Position numbers and translations under genes: made by a program. From NCBI GenBank assembly GCA_009778035.1, contig WRKP01000006.1:1-64000 (forward strand): a DNA stretch of 64,000 nt, read 5' to 3'. Of this stretch, positions 25,134 to 34,160 are shown in pieces. A model generated the notes under the pieces. It worked only from the letters and a program-made list of their open reading frames with translations. It did not search any database and was not told the origin of the DNA. Each line of letters opens with the position of its first letter. Position 1 is the first letter of the stretch. Source of the stretch: Planctomycetaceae bacterium (GTDB taxonomy: Bacteria > Planctomycetota > Planctomycetia > Pirellulales > Thermoguttaceae).

Positions 25134-26138
25134 ATGAAAAAAGCAATTTTGATTGCAACTGCACTCGTTTGTGCATCCTTACTCGCCGTCGGCTCCGCCG
25201 CCGCGCAATCACGGCAAATTATGTTCACTTCACAATCCCCTGCCCCGGTCAAGCCGGCCGTCAGGACACCCGTTGCCGGATACAGTCCCAATTTGGCCGC
25301 GCCACAACCCGCGACAAGGGAAATTTTGGCAACAGATGCCAACCGCCTTATCCGCTGGCAAGGCTGGCTGGATGTCGATGCCTTCTCCGTTTCCGTGCTC
25401 AACCAAATGCAGAAACGACTTGGACGTGGTATCGAAGTCGGTGCGTATACGATTGAAGAACCCGGAATCGCCGAAGCCGTTATGAAAGCCAGTGCTGCCG
25501 ATCCGACTTTTGTTATGTGCCCGATCCTTAAAGAGGGCGATGCGGTACAGTTCGAGGGCACTCCGACTCTTTACGTTTGGACGTATCGCCATAATTTTGC
25601 GGATAGAGGACTACACCAACTGTACATATCAGCAAAAGGCAAAATGTTCATTGGCCATGGAACCAGAGGCTATCGTGGTGAAGAGCCGGTAGAGCATAAA
25701 GATATCCAATCTATCTACTACGAATTTGGCAATCTCGGTCCAGGCGTCACCGAACGCACTGTACGTCGTCCCGTTATCGTCGATGTTGAAATTTGGCGTG
25801 GCGCCGTTGTCTTCGTCGATCATACCGGTACACTAAGAATCGCTGGGACTGAAAATGTCCTTGACTTGCCAGTCGGTAGCGTACCCGGTGGCCTTGTACC
25901 GTTGGATATGCACACACCAGTTGCGGCAGCCCCGATGTCTGATTGGGAACGAGCCCCTTCGCTCATTTGCAATCCCAATTACGATCCGCGTCGCGCGACC
26001 GGAGCGGCTTTTGTTGAGCCGTTGGAGCGGACTCGCACCATTCGAGAAAACTCGGTACAACTGCGAGCTGGCGACGTGCAAAAACGCGTCAGGACGGTAA
26101 CGCCGTTCCAATTCCGTGCTGCGCCTCCCCGGTGGTAG
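25134..26138 (+). CDS. Secreted protein of unknown function
   Basis: 334 residues with a signal peptide (MKKAILIATALVCASLLAVGSAAA). The mature part starts with a Pro-rich segment and continues as a mixed alpha/beta domain with no recognised family. The C-terminus contains GDVQKR followed by TPF, a motif repeated at the end of the next gene's product. The frame is open upstream to 25062, but ATG 25134 is chosen because it begins the signal peptide and has AGGAG upstream. Confidence 0.75.
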   Translation: MKKAILIATALVCASLLAVGSAAAQSRQIMFTSQSPAPVKPAVRTPVAGYSPNLAAPQPATREILATDANRLIRWQGWLDVDAFSVSVLNQMQKRLGRGIEVGAYTIEEPGIAEAVMKASAADPTFVMCPILKEGDAVQFEGTPTLYVWTYRHNFADRGLHQLYISAKGKMFIGHGTRGYRGEEPVEHKDIQSIYYEFGNLGPGVTERTVRRPVIVDVEIWRGAVVFVDHTGTLRIAGTENVLDLPVGSVPGGLVPLDMHTPVAAAPMSDWERAPSLICNPNYDPRRATGAAFVEPLERTRTIRENSVQLRAGDVQKRVRTVTPFQFRAAPPRW

Positions 26139-26218
26139 TTTTGACCGATGCAACGAGCGGATGCGTACCAGTACACGAGCAGGAGGCGTGCAAGAGTGAG
26201 GGGAAGTGTGCCAATAAC

Positions 26219-26238
26219 CCGGAGGCTAACGCCTCCGG
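26219..26238. terminator. Hairpin downstream of the secreted-protein gene
   Basis: CCGGAGGC-TAAC-GCCTCCGG is a perfect 8-bp stem with a 4-nt loop, 80 nt after the stop. There is no T-tract, so it may be a processing or attenuation structure. Confidence 0.4.
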
Positions 26239-26336
26239 CTCTTGCGCTACCCCTTGGCTCCTGCGCTACTCCCCTGGCTCTTGCGCTATGCCCTTGACTC
26301 TTGATCTTGCGCCCCTGGCTCCTGATCTTGCGATGA
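26237..26336. repeat. Imperfect tandem repeats of about 20 bp
   Basis: About five units of the form GGCTCTTGCGCTACCCCTT, varying as GGCTCCTGCGCTACT and GACTCTTGATCTTGCG. They fill most of the gap between two secreted-protein genes and are non-coding as far as I can see. Confidence 0.7.
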
Positions 26337-26411
26337 CGTATCCAGCCCGGATGCTGTTTTATACGGCACATTTCACATGAGATTTTTTCTACAACCTCGA
26401 AGGAGTATACT

Positions 26412-27023
26412 ATGACCTTAAAGAGATGTTTGAATTACGGATTGGCTTTTACGATTGCGTTATCGCTTGCGATGGCGAATGTAAAAGCGGATGACCCGGA
26501 GATGGATGTGTACGAATACAATGCGTATTACGGCCACACCGCAGAGGAATTGGCTTTTGTTGCGGCACTCAATGAGTATCGAGCAACGCGTGGATTGCAT
26601 CCCGTCGGAATCAACAGCGAATTATCCAATGACTGTCGCCGATGGTCCAGTCAAATGCGGCAGAGAGGACAGTTAACGCATGATCCCCGTGGCGGGACGG
26701 AGATTATCGCTCAAATTGCCTACGAGAGCGGAGCGCGAGCACTGTATGTATGGCAGCGAAGTCCGGCTCATAATGCCATTCTTTTATCATCGCGTATTGA
26801 TACCATCGGTATCGGCAGTGATGGTATTTGGTGGACGATGCGTGGGACTCAGCGTGGCATATCGCGTTCAGTATTTTATACTGCTCCGGCAAATGCAGAA
26901 ACGGAAGAAGGGGAAGAGGAGATGATAGGCCGAGTGCCGATGGGTGTTTTGGAATACCGATCGGTTGGCGATGTTCAGCGGCGAGCGAGTTCGCTTTCTC
27001 CTTTCCGAAACCGCATCCGATAG
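26412..27023 (+). CDS. Secreted CAP (SCP/PR-1) domain protein
   Basis: 203 residues with a signal peptide (MTLKRCLNYGLAFTIALSLAMANVKA). The CAP domain shows LNEYRATRGLHPVGIN at its start, LTHD, and SPAHNAILLSS near residue 120, corresponding to the family's H-x-x-x-[LIM] region. CAP proteins are secreted and bind lipids or ligands; enzymatic activity is unproven for most. The C-terminal tail GDVQRR...SPF resembles that of the preceding secreted protein. AAGGAG lies about 8 nt before the ATG. Confidence 0.83.
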   Translation: MTLKRCLNYGLAFTIALSLAMANVKADDPEMDVYEYNAYYGHTAEELAFVAALNEYRATRGLHPVGINSELSNDCRRWSSQMRQRGQLTHDPRGGTEIIAQIAYESGARALYVWQRSPAHNAILLSSRIDTIGIGSDGIWWTMRGTQRGISRSVFYTAPANAETEEGEEEMIGRVPMGVLEYRSVGDVQRRASSLSPFRNRIR

Positions 27024-27035
27024 TGTTGCACGCGC

Positions 27036-27064
27036 GGGGGGCGAGAGCCCCCCTCGGTGTTTTT
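27036..27064 (+). terminator. Rho-independent terminator of the CAP gene
   Basis: GGGGGGC-GAGA-GCCCCCC (27036-27053) followed by TCGGTG and five T. Strong GC stem and tract directly after the stop codon. Confidence 0.75.
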
Positions 27065-27115
27065 GAGACAGTGGCCGGAATTCCTTGATTTTCAGCACAA
27101 ATTCCAAATCGCCTT

Positions 27116-28423
27116 TCAGCGATCCGCCAGTTCCCGCAACTCCTGCGTCGTCTTCATCGCACAAAACTTCGGTCCGCACATCGTACAAAAACGCTCGTCC
27201 CCCCCAGAAACATTACAACTGCCGGATTGCCGAGACTCCTCGTAATACTCCCGTGCCCGATCAGGATCAAGTGCCAATCGAAACTGCGATTCCCAATCAA
27301 ATGCAAACCGCGCACGAGAGATCGCATCGTCCCGATCCCTTGCATGCGGCCGCTTGCGAGCAACATCCGCCGCATGGGCCGCTATTTTATAGGCAATCAC
27401 TCCCTGCCGGACATCTTCCATATTCGGCAAGCCCAAATGCTCCTTCGGCGTTACATAACATAGCATTGCCGCCCCATAATACGCGGCCAACGTCGCGCCA
27501 ATCGCACTCGTTATGTGATCGTATCCCGGTGCTATATCGCACACCACAGGCCCCAAGACATAAAACGGTGCTCCTTTGCAAACCTCGATCTGCCGCTTGA
27601 TATTCATCTCGATTTCATCAAGCGGTATATGTCCCGGCCCCTCAATCATCACCTGACAACCGTGTTTCCAAGCCCGGTCGGCAAGTTCGCCCATCGTGTC
27701 CAATTCGCCGAATTGCGCCGCATCCGACGCATCGTGCAAGCAGCCCGGCCGCAATCCGTCGCCGATACTCCAGCATACGTCGTATTCCCGCATGATTTCG
27801 CACAGAGCATCAAAATGTTCGTAAAAGGGATTTTCCTTGCGGTGGGCGACCATCCATTTTGCCGTGAGACTTCCGCCGCGGGACACGATGCCGGCCAATC
27901 GGCTGTCGATCATCGGCAGATGTTTTCGGAGCAAACCGGCATGGATTGTCATATAATCGACGCCTTGTTTGGCTTGATGTTCGACGGCATCCAAAAAGTG
28001 CTGCGGGGTCATATCGAGAATGTCGTCCAATTCTTCGCAGACCTGATAGAGCGGCACGGTGCCGACGGGCACGGTTACGCCGTCGATGATTCGCTGTCGG
28101 ATGAGGTTAATATCGGAGCCGGTGGACAAATCCATGACGGTATCAGCACCGTATTTGACGGCGTATTGCACTTTAGCGATTTCGCAGTCGGCATTGCTGG
28201 AGAGGGCGGAATTGCCGAGATTGGCATTGATTTTAGTGCGTAGGGCGATGCCGATTCCGATGGGTTGGAGATTTTTTTGGAGATGGACTTTATTGGCCGG
28301 GATGACGAGTCGTCCCTGGGCGATTTCGTGGCGGACGGCTTCCGGTTCGAGGAATTCCGATTTTGCGACGGCGATCATTTCCGGCGTGATGTTGCCGGAG
28401 AGGGCTTCGGTGTATTGAGTCAT
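27116..28423 (-). CDS. thiC: Phosphomethylpyrimidine synthase ThiC
   Basis: Radical-SAM enzyme converting aminoimidazole ribotide to hydroxymethylpyrimidine phosphate for thiamine. At 435 residues it has the compact form without the N-terminal extension of some homologues. Visible are [31 protein letters not shown], and the C-terminal iron-sulfur motif CTMCGPKFC (Cys-x2-Cys-x4-Cys) that marks ThiC. ATG 28423 is 8 nt downstream of a TATAAT box. With that promoter the leader would be too short for a TPP riboswitch, and none is seen. Confidence 0.95.
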   Translation of the reverse strand: MTQYTEALSGNITPEMIAVAKSEFLEPEAVRHEIAQGRLVIPANKVHLQKNLQPIGIGIALRTKINANLGNSALSSNADCEIAKVQYAVKYGADTVMDLSTGSDINLIRQRIIDGVTVPVGTVPLYQVCEELDDILDMTPQHFLDAVEHQAKQGVDYMTIHAGLLRKHLPMIDSRLAGIVSRGGSLTAKWMVAHRKENPFYEHFDALCEIMREYDVCWSIGDGLRPGCLHDASDAAQFGELDTMGELADRAWKHGCQVMIEGPGHIPLDEIEMNIKRQIEVCKGAPFYVLGPVVCDIAPGYDHITSAIGATLAAYYGAAMLCYVTPKEHLGLPNMEDVRQGVIAYKIAAHAADVARKRPHARDRDDAISRARFAFDWESQFRLALDPDRAREYYEESRQSGSCNVSGGDERFCTMCGPKFCAMKTTQELRELADR

Positions 28424-28431
28424 TCGGCTCC

Positions 28432-28459
28432 ATTATAGCAGACGTTTACGGAGCCGCAA
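28432..28459 (-). promoter_or_regulatory. thiC promoter overlapping the upstream hairpin
   Basis: TTGCGG (28459-28454), a 16-nt spacer and TATAAT (28437-28432) on the minus strand, then 8 nt to the thiC ATG. The -35 element lies inside the arm of the hairpin that covers the stop codon of the preceding gene. Confidence 0.6.
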
Positions 28460-28476
28460 TCTTACGGTTGCGGCTC
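28451..28476 (-). repeat. Palindromic repeat covering a stop codon (family 2)
   Basis: GAGCCGCAA and TTGCGGCTC form a 9-bp stem. On the minus strand it reads GAGCCGCAACCGTAAGATTG and contains the TAA of the membrane-protein gene. Closely similar sequence occurs at 40036-40059 and 34350-34371. Confidence 0.75.
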
Positions 28477-28788
28477 TGTTTTGCCGAGTCCGGCCTCATT
28501 TTTGGTACGCTCCAACTCCTCGATGCGGTTCAATAGTTCGGCCATTTCGGAGTGAATCCAGCTGATGGCCAAGGAAATGGCGACGAGATTCGTTGCTAAA
28601 AGCAGCGCAATCACCATCGCGGGAAGCCAGGCTCGTGGTTCCAGGTAATAAGCGAACCAAACAGAGACAGGGATGGCTACGCATACACCGGACGTGAATA
28701 AAATATCCGCAAAGACTCCCAGCAATCGCAGGGAGTTTTTCTTGTTTGGCTCTGTCGTAAGTTCGTTAGGTTGCAAAACATCTGTCAT
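28462..28788 (-). CDS. Small membrane protein with two helices
   Basis: 108 residues. Two hydrophobic segments (about residues 24-45 and 52-75) are followed by a charged C-terminal helix (SEMAELLNRIEELERTKNEA) likely to form a coiled coil. No family recognised. The last residues EPQP and the stop come from a palindromic repeat. It lies between purC and thiC on the same strand, but has a terminator-like hairpin upstream and the thiC promoter downstream. Confidence 0.65.
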   Translation of the reverse strand: MTDVLQPNELTTEPNKKNSLRLLGVFADILFTSGVCVAIPVSVWFAYYLEPRAWLPAMVIALLLATNLVAISLAISWIHSEMAELLNRIEELERTKNEAGLGKTEPQP

Positions 28789-28852
28789 CGTTGATTGGTT
28801 TTGTTAAGCCGGTAGAGCCGTGCTGCATCGCTGCCATTGTAAGGAATCTCGC

Positions 28853-28881
28853 AAAAAAAATAACCCCGGGGGCACCTCCGG
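28853..28881 (-). terminator. Terminator downstream of purC
   Basis: On the minus strand CCGGAG-GTGC-CCCCGG followed by GGTTA and eight T, 15 nt after the purC stop. The stem has one A-C mismatch. Confidence 0.6.
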
Positions 28882-28896
28882 CTCGTGCGGCGTGTT

Positions 28897-29562
28897 CTAA
28901 TAATTCCCTGCGCAAATCTTTTTCGCACACTCAATAGGACTTACCGATTTCCCGTCTTTGTCGAGCACTCGCCAAATGTCGCCGGAAATTTCATCCGCCA
29001 ACGTGACACCACCTTTAGAATCCAAACCGAACTCAACTTTGAAGTCAATAAGTTCATAACCGTACTTGAGCAACTCGCGAGCCAGGATGCCGCCAATCTT
29101 GCGTGTATGTTCCTCACAGAAATCATACTGCGCCTCGGTCAACTTGCCGAGTTTAATGCAGGCTTCCTTGTTGATTCGCGGGTCGCCAAGAGCATCATCC
29201 TTCAGCGTCGCCTCGATAAGTCCATTGAGCGGATACCCTTGCTCAATGCCGTACATTTTACAGAATGACCCCCAGGCTTTACTCCGCCAGATGAATTCGA
29301 CGGGAAGTATGCTCAGTTTCGTGCAGGTCATCGTTCCTTGTTCGAGATTTGACGAGATGTAATGCGTTTGAATTCCCGCATCCTTCAGGATGGGAAAGAA
29401 ATGTTGGCTCAATACGAGCGAGGCTCTCCCTTTTCCTTCAATGCTTAATCCGACCTGATTGGCACCGGGATCGAATACGCCGTTTTCGCCGCAAGCATCG
29501 TCTTTGAATATGAATGTACAGGTCCCGTCATTATTGACGGTGATGTCTTTGGTTTTTCCCAT
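28897..29562 (-). CDS. purC: SAICAR synthetase PurC
   Basis: Joins CAIR and aspartate with ATP in purine biosynthesis. The 221-residue protein starts with KTKDITVN (the KxK strand of the ATP site), continues with FKDDACGENG, EFIWRSKAWGSFC, and ends with FKVEFGLDSKGGVTLADEIS, where the conserved DE binds metal. Length is slightly under the family's 235-240. No other pur genes are adjacent. It is divergent from comEC with 180 nt between starts. Confidence 0.93.
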   Translation of the reverse strand: MGKTKDITVNNDGTCTFIFKDDACGENGVFDPGANQVGLSIEGKGRASLVLSQHFFPILKDAGIQTHYISSNLEQGTMTCTKLSILPVEFIWRSKAWGSFCKMYGIEQGYPLNGLIEATLKDDALGDPRINKEACIKLGKLTEAQYDFCEEHTRKIGGILARELLKYGYELIDFKVEFGLDSKGGVTLADEISGDIWRVLDKDGKSVSPIECAKKICAGNY

Positions 29563-29706
29563 TATTTATCGTTGTTGAGGGTTTATAGAGCACTATGCAG
29601 CACTATGGAAAGTTGCAAAATAGTTTAGCATATTTGGTTTGGTAAGTCAGTCCCCCTCGTTTTGCCGAAATGCGTGCTTTTTTAGCAAATAAAACGACGT
29701 CTCCGC

Positions 29707-29736
29707 TTGAGTGCAAGCCGTATTTTTTCCGATAAT
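29707..29736 (+). promoter_or_regulatory. comEC promoter
   Basis: TTGAGT (29707-29712), 18-nt spacer, GATAAT (29731-29736), then 6 nt to ATG 29743. The TTG of the -35 element could be misread as a start codon; the promoter argues for 29743. Confidence 0.5.
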
Positions 29737-29742
29737 TCCGCT

Positions 29743-32199
29743 ATGCAGACGCAAAGTCCCTACCAGCCCTTGGCGCCGCTGCTCCTGGCAGCAATCGGGG
29801 GGATTCTCTGCGACCGACTCTTTGCTCTGCCTGCGTTATTTTGGATATTTCTCGCCCTGACCGCTCTGGGCATTCTGTGTTTCCATCGCCAAAATGCCCT
29901 GCTTTTCGTCGCCTGTGCCGCTCTGTTCGGGTTTTGGCACCACCAGCATTGGTTCCGCTTTGCCGATAACGACATCGGTCATTACGCCGACCTGCAAGAA
30001 GAACCCGCCGCTCTCATCGGCACGCTCAAGCAAATGCCGAGGTTCTATCCCAAACCCCCGGCGTTTCCAGGACAAATTTTCGACCCCTCCGAACGGACGA
30101 TGTTTACGCTCCAAGCCGAACAACTCCGCGATGGAAATGATTGGATTCCCGTCCGAGGCAATGTGCTGATTACCGTCTACGACGATTGCCGAAATTTGCG
30201 TATCGGCGACCGGATTCAACTTTTCGGCATTCTCGCGACGCCGTCCAAGCCGAATAACCCCGGCGATTTCGATTACAACGATTATCTTCGCGGCCATCGA
30301 ACGCTCGCCCAACTCCGCGTGCCCGACAGTTCCGCCATCGAACTTTTGGACAGCGGCCGCTGGACATTTAGCCGAGGGATGGAATCCATCCGGCGAACCG
30401 GTTTGGCCAACCTCAATTTGCATCTCTCCGAACAAACGCGTCCGATTGCCGAAGCAATGATTTTCGGCGTTCGAGAATCGGTCGATGAAGGCGTTCGGCA
30501 AAGTATGCTCGATACCGGCACGCTGCACCTTTTGGCCATTTCCGGCCTGCACGTCACGCTGATTGCCGGTATTGCCGCCTGGTTCCTGCGGCTGCTCAAT
30601 TTTTCGCGAAAAACGACTGCCGTTACATTGATTGTCTTCGTGCTGTTTTATCTGATGCTGACTGACGTCCGCACGCCAGCAATTAGGGCCGTTGCCTTGA
30701 CATGTTCTGCGGCTGTTGCTCTGTATGTCATCAGGCCGGTATCCGCAAAAAATGTTTTCTGCGCCTCGGCCTTGGTCGTCTTGCTGGTTCGACCTTCGGA
30801 ACTTTTTCAATTCGGGGCACAACTTTCCTTCATTGCGGTCGCGAGTTGTTTTTGGCTGCCCCGATATGCAAGACTCAAAGCAATGGTTTACAAGCCCTAC
30901 CCCGACGATGCGGACACGCGGTCTTTACACGACACGCAATGGGCCGAATACGGCGGCTGGCGGTGGCTCCGCCGTGCAATGAAGTTATTCCGCCTGTCGG
31001 TTGAAGTTTTTCTCATCAGTTTCACAATTTGGCTCTTTTCGATGCCGATTCTGTTAAGCCAAATCAACCTGTTTACTCCGATTGCGGTGATCGTCAATCC
31101 GCTGACCGCATTGCCGTTGACCGCCGCAATGTCCTGCGGTTTTCTCACGGCAATGCTCGGGCAGATTCCGTGGCTCGGCAGCATGTTCGGATTCGGTGCG
31201 GACTGGTCATTCTGGATTCTGCTGGAATTGATCGCCTGGTTTCAAGACCTCGGCGGGCATTATTGGGTGCCGGGCCCGCCGGGTTGGTGGGTGCTGGGAT
31301 TTTATGCCGTATTCGCCTTTTTCACATTCTTGCCGATTCACCGCCCGTATTGGCTGGCGATGCTGGCCGTGTTGCTCGTTTGGGTATTGATTGGGCTCGG
31401 GGCGGGATATTATCGGGACTATGAACGGTTGCGTGATGACCGCCTGACGCTGACGGTGTTGTCGGTCGGACACGGGAATTGCGTGTTGATTACGACGCCG
31501 GATAAGCGGACGATAATATGCGATGCGGGCAATTTGACAACACCGCGATATGCGGCGGATGCGATGAGCAAGTCGCTGTGGCGGCTGGGCAAGACGCATA
31601 TTGATGCCATTTTGATTTCGCATCCTGACAATGATCATTTCAGTGCGGTTCCGTTTTTGCTGGACAGATTTTCCGTGGGTGTTGTGTTGATTTCGCCGTA
31701 TTTTCCGCAGGTTCACGAAGAGGAAATCCTGTCGCCGTGGTCGTTATTAAGGGCGAAAATTGAGGAACGGCAAATCCCGATTCGTGTTATTGGCCAGGGG
31801 GATGATTTAGCGGAATGGGGCCTTGCGGATTCCATCATTTTGCATCCGCCGAAGGAAGATTTTTGGGAATCGCACAATACGAATGCAGCGAGTTTGGTAT
31901 TGCGATTTGAGCATCGGGGAGAGGGAATCCTGTTACCGGGCGATTTGGATGGTCGGGAACCTTCGCCATTTTTGTTGCGGGAACCGATCCCGACGCAGAT
32001 CGTGATGGTGCCGCATCATGGAGGCCGTTCGATGCAGACGGAGGCCTTATTGGAATGGTCGCAGGCGAAAACACTGCTTTTTAGTACGGGAAGGTTGACG
32101 CACAATCTGGAGATGCTGGACCGGCGTAGGGAGCAGGGGTATGAAGTCCGTTGTACCTTTTGCGAGGGTGCAATCGTGTTTGAGATTGGGAGGCATTAG
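29743..32199 (+). CDS. comEC: ComEC/Rec2-type DNA uptake channel
   Basis: 818 residues. N-terminal membrane helices with a DUF4131 region, then the competence core with HLLAISGLHVTLIAG (about residue 261) and several further helices, and a C-terminal metallo-beta-lactamase domain beginning near residue 565 with SHPDNDHFSAVPFLL (about 625) as the metal-binding motif. ComEC forms the inner-membrane channel for transforming DNA, and the C-terminal domain degrades the non-transported strand. No other competence genes are in the window apart from the CinA-like one. Start taken at ATG 29743 from promoter spacing. Confidence 0.9.
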   Translation: MQTQSPYQPLAPLLLAAIGGILCDRLFALPALFWIFLALTALGILCFHRQNALLFVACAALFGFWHHQHWFRFADNDIGHYADLQEEPAALIGTLKQMPRFYPKPPAFPGQIFDPSERTMFTLQAEQLRDGNDWIPVRGNVLITVYDDCRNLRIGDRIQLFGILATPSKPNNPGDFDYNDYLRGHRTLAQLRVPDSSAIELLDSGRWTFSRGMESIRRTGLANLNLHLSEQTRPIAEAMIFGVRESVDEGVRQSMLDTGTLHLLAISGLHVTLIAGIAAWFLRLLNFSRKTTAVTLIVFVLFYLMLTDVRTPAIRAVALTCSAAVALYVIRPVSAKNVFCASALVVLLVRPSELFQFGAQLSFIAVASCFWLPRYARLKAMVYKPYPDDADTRSLHDTQWAEYGGWRWLRRAMKLFRLSVEVFLISFTIWLFSMPILLSQINLFTPIAVIVNPLTALPLTAAMSCGFLTAMLGQIPWLGSMFGFGADWSFWILLELIAWFQDLGGHYWVPGPPGWWVLGFYAVFAFFTFLPIHRPYWLAMLAVLLVWVLIGLGAGYYRDYERLRDDRLTLTVLSVGHGNCVLITTPDKRTIICDAGNLTTPRYAADAMSKSLWRLGKTHIDAILISHPDNDHFSAVPFLLDRFSVGVVLISPYFPQVHEEEILSPWSLLRAKIEERQIPIRVIGQGDDLAEWGLADSIILHPPKEDFWESHNTNAASLVLRFEHRGEGILLPGDLDGREPSPFLLREPIPTQIVMVPHHGGRSMQTEALLEWSQAKTLLFSTGRLTHNLEMLDRRREQGYEVRCTFCEGAIVFEIGRH

Positions 32200-32225
32200 C
32201 CGCGTCGCCCCGCTGGATTTTCCAG

Positions 32226-32231
32226 TATAAT
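32226..32231 (+). promoter_or_regulatory. TATAAT box 6 nt before the pfkB-type gene
   Basis: TATAAT at 32226-32231, 6 nt, ATG at 32238. Predicts a leaderless message for the kinase-aldolase operon. No convincing -35. Confidence 0.5.
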
Positions 32232-32237
32232 AGTGCC

Positions 32238-33206
32238 ATGACGTGTCTTTGTGCCGGTATTCTTTTTGCCGATGTTGCTTGCGATCCGATAGGCCGTATG
32301 CCAGCGGAAGGGGAACTCGTTCCTACAGAAAAAATCGAATTGAACCTCGGCGGATGTGCGGCAAACGTTGCTGTTGACCTGGCCCGGCTGGGAATCAATG
32401 TGATCCTGTCCGGCTGCGTCGGCGATGATGCGCTCAGCGATTTTATCGTACGATCTGTGGCTCGGCCAAAAATTGACGGCACTCATATTCAACAAGCGGC
32501 AGGCCGTTGTCCCGGGACGGCCATGCACATCAACGTACAGCGGCAAGATCGAAGATTTATCTGCACAACCGGGGCAAATGATGATTACGCATTGGATGAT
32601 ACACTATTCCAACTGCTTGCAGATACCAACTTGAAACAGCCGAAGGTGTTCTATCTCGGCGGCTTTTTTATGCTCCGAGCCTTGGAAACCGACCGGACGG
32701 TACAGTTCCTAAAAACAGCCCGTGAGTTTGGATGGATAACGCTATTGGACGTCGTGCTTTATGGCAATCGGCCGTACTGGGATGTGCTGAAACCGCTCTT
32801 GCCGTATGCGGATATTTTTTCGCCGAACGAACACGAAGGCGAAATCATCACGGGAGAATCGAACCCCGCCGATCAGGCAAAAAAATTTCTTGATGCAGGC
32901 ACCGGAGCCGTGATAATCACGCAGGGCGAGGCAGGAACGCTCTATTTTAGCAAGGCGGAATGCTTTCGCGCGGGCGTGTATCCGACGCACTACGTAAGCG
33001 GTTCGGGAGCAGGCGACGCTTTCAATGCCGGCTTGATTGCCGCATTGCTCGAAGGTAAAGACCGCCGTGATGCCGTGCGCTGGGGATGTGCTTTAGGGGC
33101 AAGTTGCGTGCGCGGGGTCAGTACAACCGGTAGCGTTTTTAACCGCAGCGAATTACTTGAGTTTGTCGGAAAACACGATTTACTGTTTGAAGAAATAAGA
33201 CCATAA
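32238..33206 (+). CDS. PfkB-family carbohydrate kinase
   Basis: 322 residues of the ribokinase/PfkB fold. The N-terminal signature LGGCAANVAVDLARLG (about residues 37-52) and the C-terminal GSGAGDAFNAG (catalytic Asp, about 259) are both present, as is the VIITQGEAGTLYF strand. Substrate is not determinable from motifs. The class II aldolase starting 15 nt downstream suggests the kinase makes a sugar bisphosphate that the aldolase splits, as in tagatose, fructose-1-phosphate or inositol-derived pathways. Confidence 0.9.
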   Translation: MTCLCAGILFADVACDPIGRMPAEGELVPTEKIELNLGGCAANVAVDLARLGINVILSGCVGDDALSDFIVRSVARPKIDGTHIQQAAGRCPGTAMHINVQRQDRRFICTTGANDDYALDDTLFQLLADTNLKQPKVFYLGGFFMLRALETDRTVQFLKTAREFGWITLLDVVLYGNRPYWDVLKPLLPYADIFSPNEHEGEIITGESNPADQAKKFLDAGTGAVIITQGEAGTLYFSKAECFRAGVYPTHYVSGSGAGDAFNAGLIAALLEGKDRRDAVRWGCALGASCVRGVSTTGSVFNRSELLEFVGKHDLLFEEIRP

Positions 33207-33221
33207 AAACGGGGAAAAAAT

Positions 33222-34073
33222 ATGCTCTGTACAGCCAAAGAAGTATTGAAAGATGCCCGAGAGAAACGCTATGCGGTTCCAGGCTTTAATTGCGTTGCCG
33301 ATGTGATGATTCGCGGGATTCTCGACCGGGCCGAACAGTGCCGTGCACCCGTGTTCCTGATGATCTATACCGGCGAAATTGATGAAAAAACCTGGTGGTA
33401 CTATCCCACAGTCATCCGCTCCGTCGCCTCGCGGTACACGATCCCGATTGTCATGCACCTCGACCACGCGACGGAACTCAATGTCATTCGTGCATCGCTC
33501 GATCATGGCTTCACTTCCGTGATGTACGATGGGTCGAGCCTTTCCTTTGACGAAAACGTTGCGATGACCCGAAAAGTCGTCGAACTTGCGGCTCCTTATG
33601 GTGCTTCCGTAGAGGCGGAACTCGGCCTGGTCGGCGGTTTTGATGCGATGGAATCCGAGCACGTCGCCAACATTCTCACGCAACCCGGCGAAGTTGAGGC
33701 GTTTGTCGAGCGTACCGGCATTGATTCCTTGGCGGTTTCTGTCGGCAACGCGCACGGCACCTATCAACAACTGCCGCAACTGGATATTGCTCTGCTCAAA
33801 GAATTGAATGCGGCCAGTAAGGTTCCGTTGGTTTTGCATGGCGGTTCCGGCACGCCGGACGATCAGATGCGTGCCGCCATCGAAAATGGGATATGCAAAT
33901 TCAACGTTTACACGGATATAAGGGTTGCCATGTGGAGTCGTTTCAAGGAAATCGCTGATGAAATACGGCGTAGCGATCCGTTGCCGAGTGGTTACATTGC
34001 GCAGTTGCAAGAGGCTCTCGGCAACATTGTCGAGGCCAAGGCCGCGTTGGCGGGCGCCCTCGGGCGAGGGTAA
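33222..34073 (+). CDS. Class II fructose/tagatose-bisphosphate aldolase family
   Basis: 283-residue zinc aldolase. Motifs in order: AVPGFNC near the N-terminus, MHLDHAT (first zinc His and catalytic Asp), EAELGLVGG, GNAHGTY, VLHGGSGTPDDQ, and KFNVYTDIR. Closest in look to the GatY/KbaY/IolJ group rather than the long FbaA. Forms an operon with the PfkB kinase (15-nt gap), so the pair probably phosphorylates and cleaves one hexose derivative to triose phosphates. Confidence 0.9.
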   Translation: MLCTAKEVLKDAREKRYAVPGFNCVADVMIRGILDRAEQCRAPVFLMIYTGEIDEKTWWYYPTVIRSVASRYTIPIVMHLDHATELNVIRASLDHGFTSVMYDGSSLSFDENVAMTRKVVELAAPYGASVEAELGLVGGFDAMESEHVANILTQPGEVEAFVERTGIDSLAVSVGNAHGTYQQLPQLDIALLKELNAASKVPLVLHGGSGTPDDQMRAAIENGICKFNVYTDIRVAMWSRFKEIADEIRRSDPLPSGYIAQLQEALGNIVEAKAALAGALGRG

Positions 34074-34160
34074 AAATAGCGGAAAAGGCCTGCACCACCC
34101 GCCGATCTCGCGAAACCGATATTGCCTCCGGGCCGGTTTTTCACTATGATTCGGCCCAAT

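Noticed and set aside
28424-28460. TPP riboswitch upstream of thiC
   Set aside because: No THI-box-like conserved segments and only about 8 nt between the likely transcription start region and the ATG.
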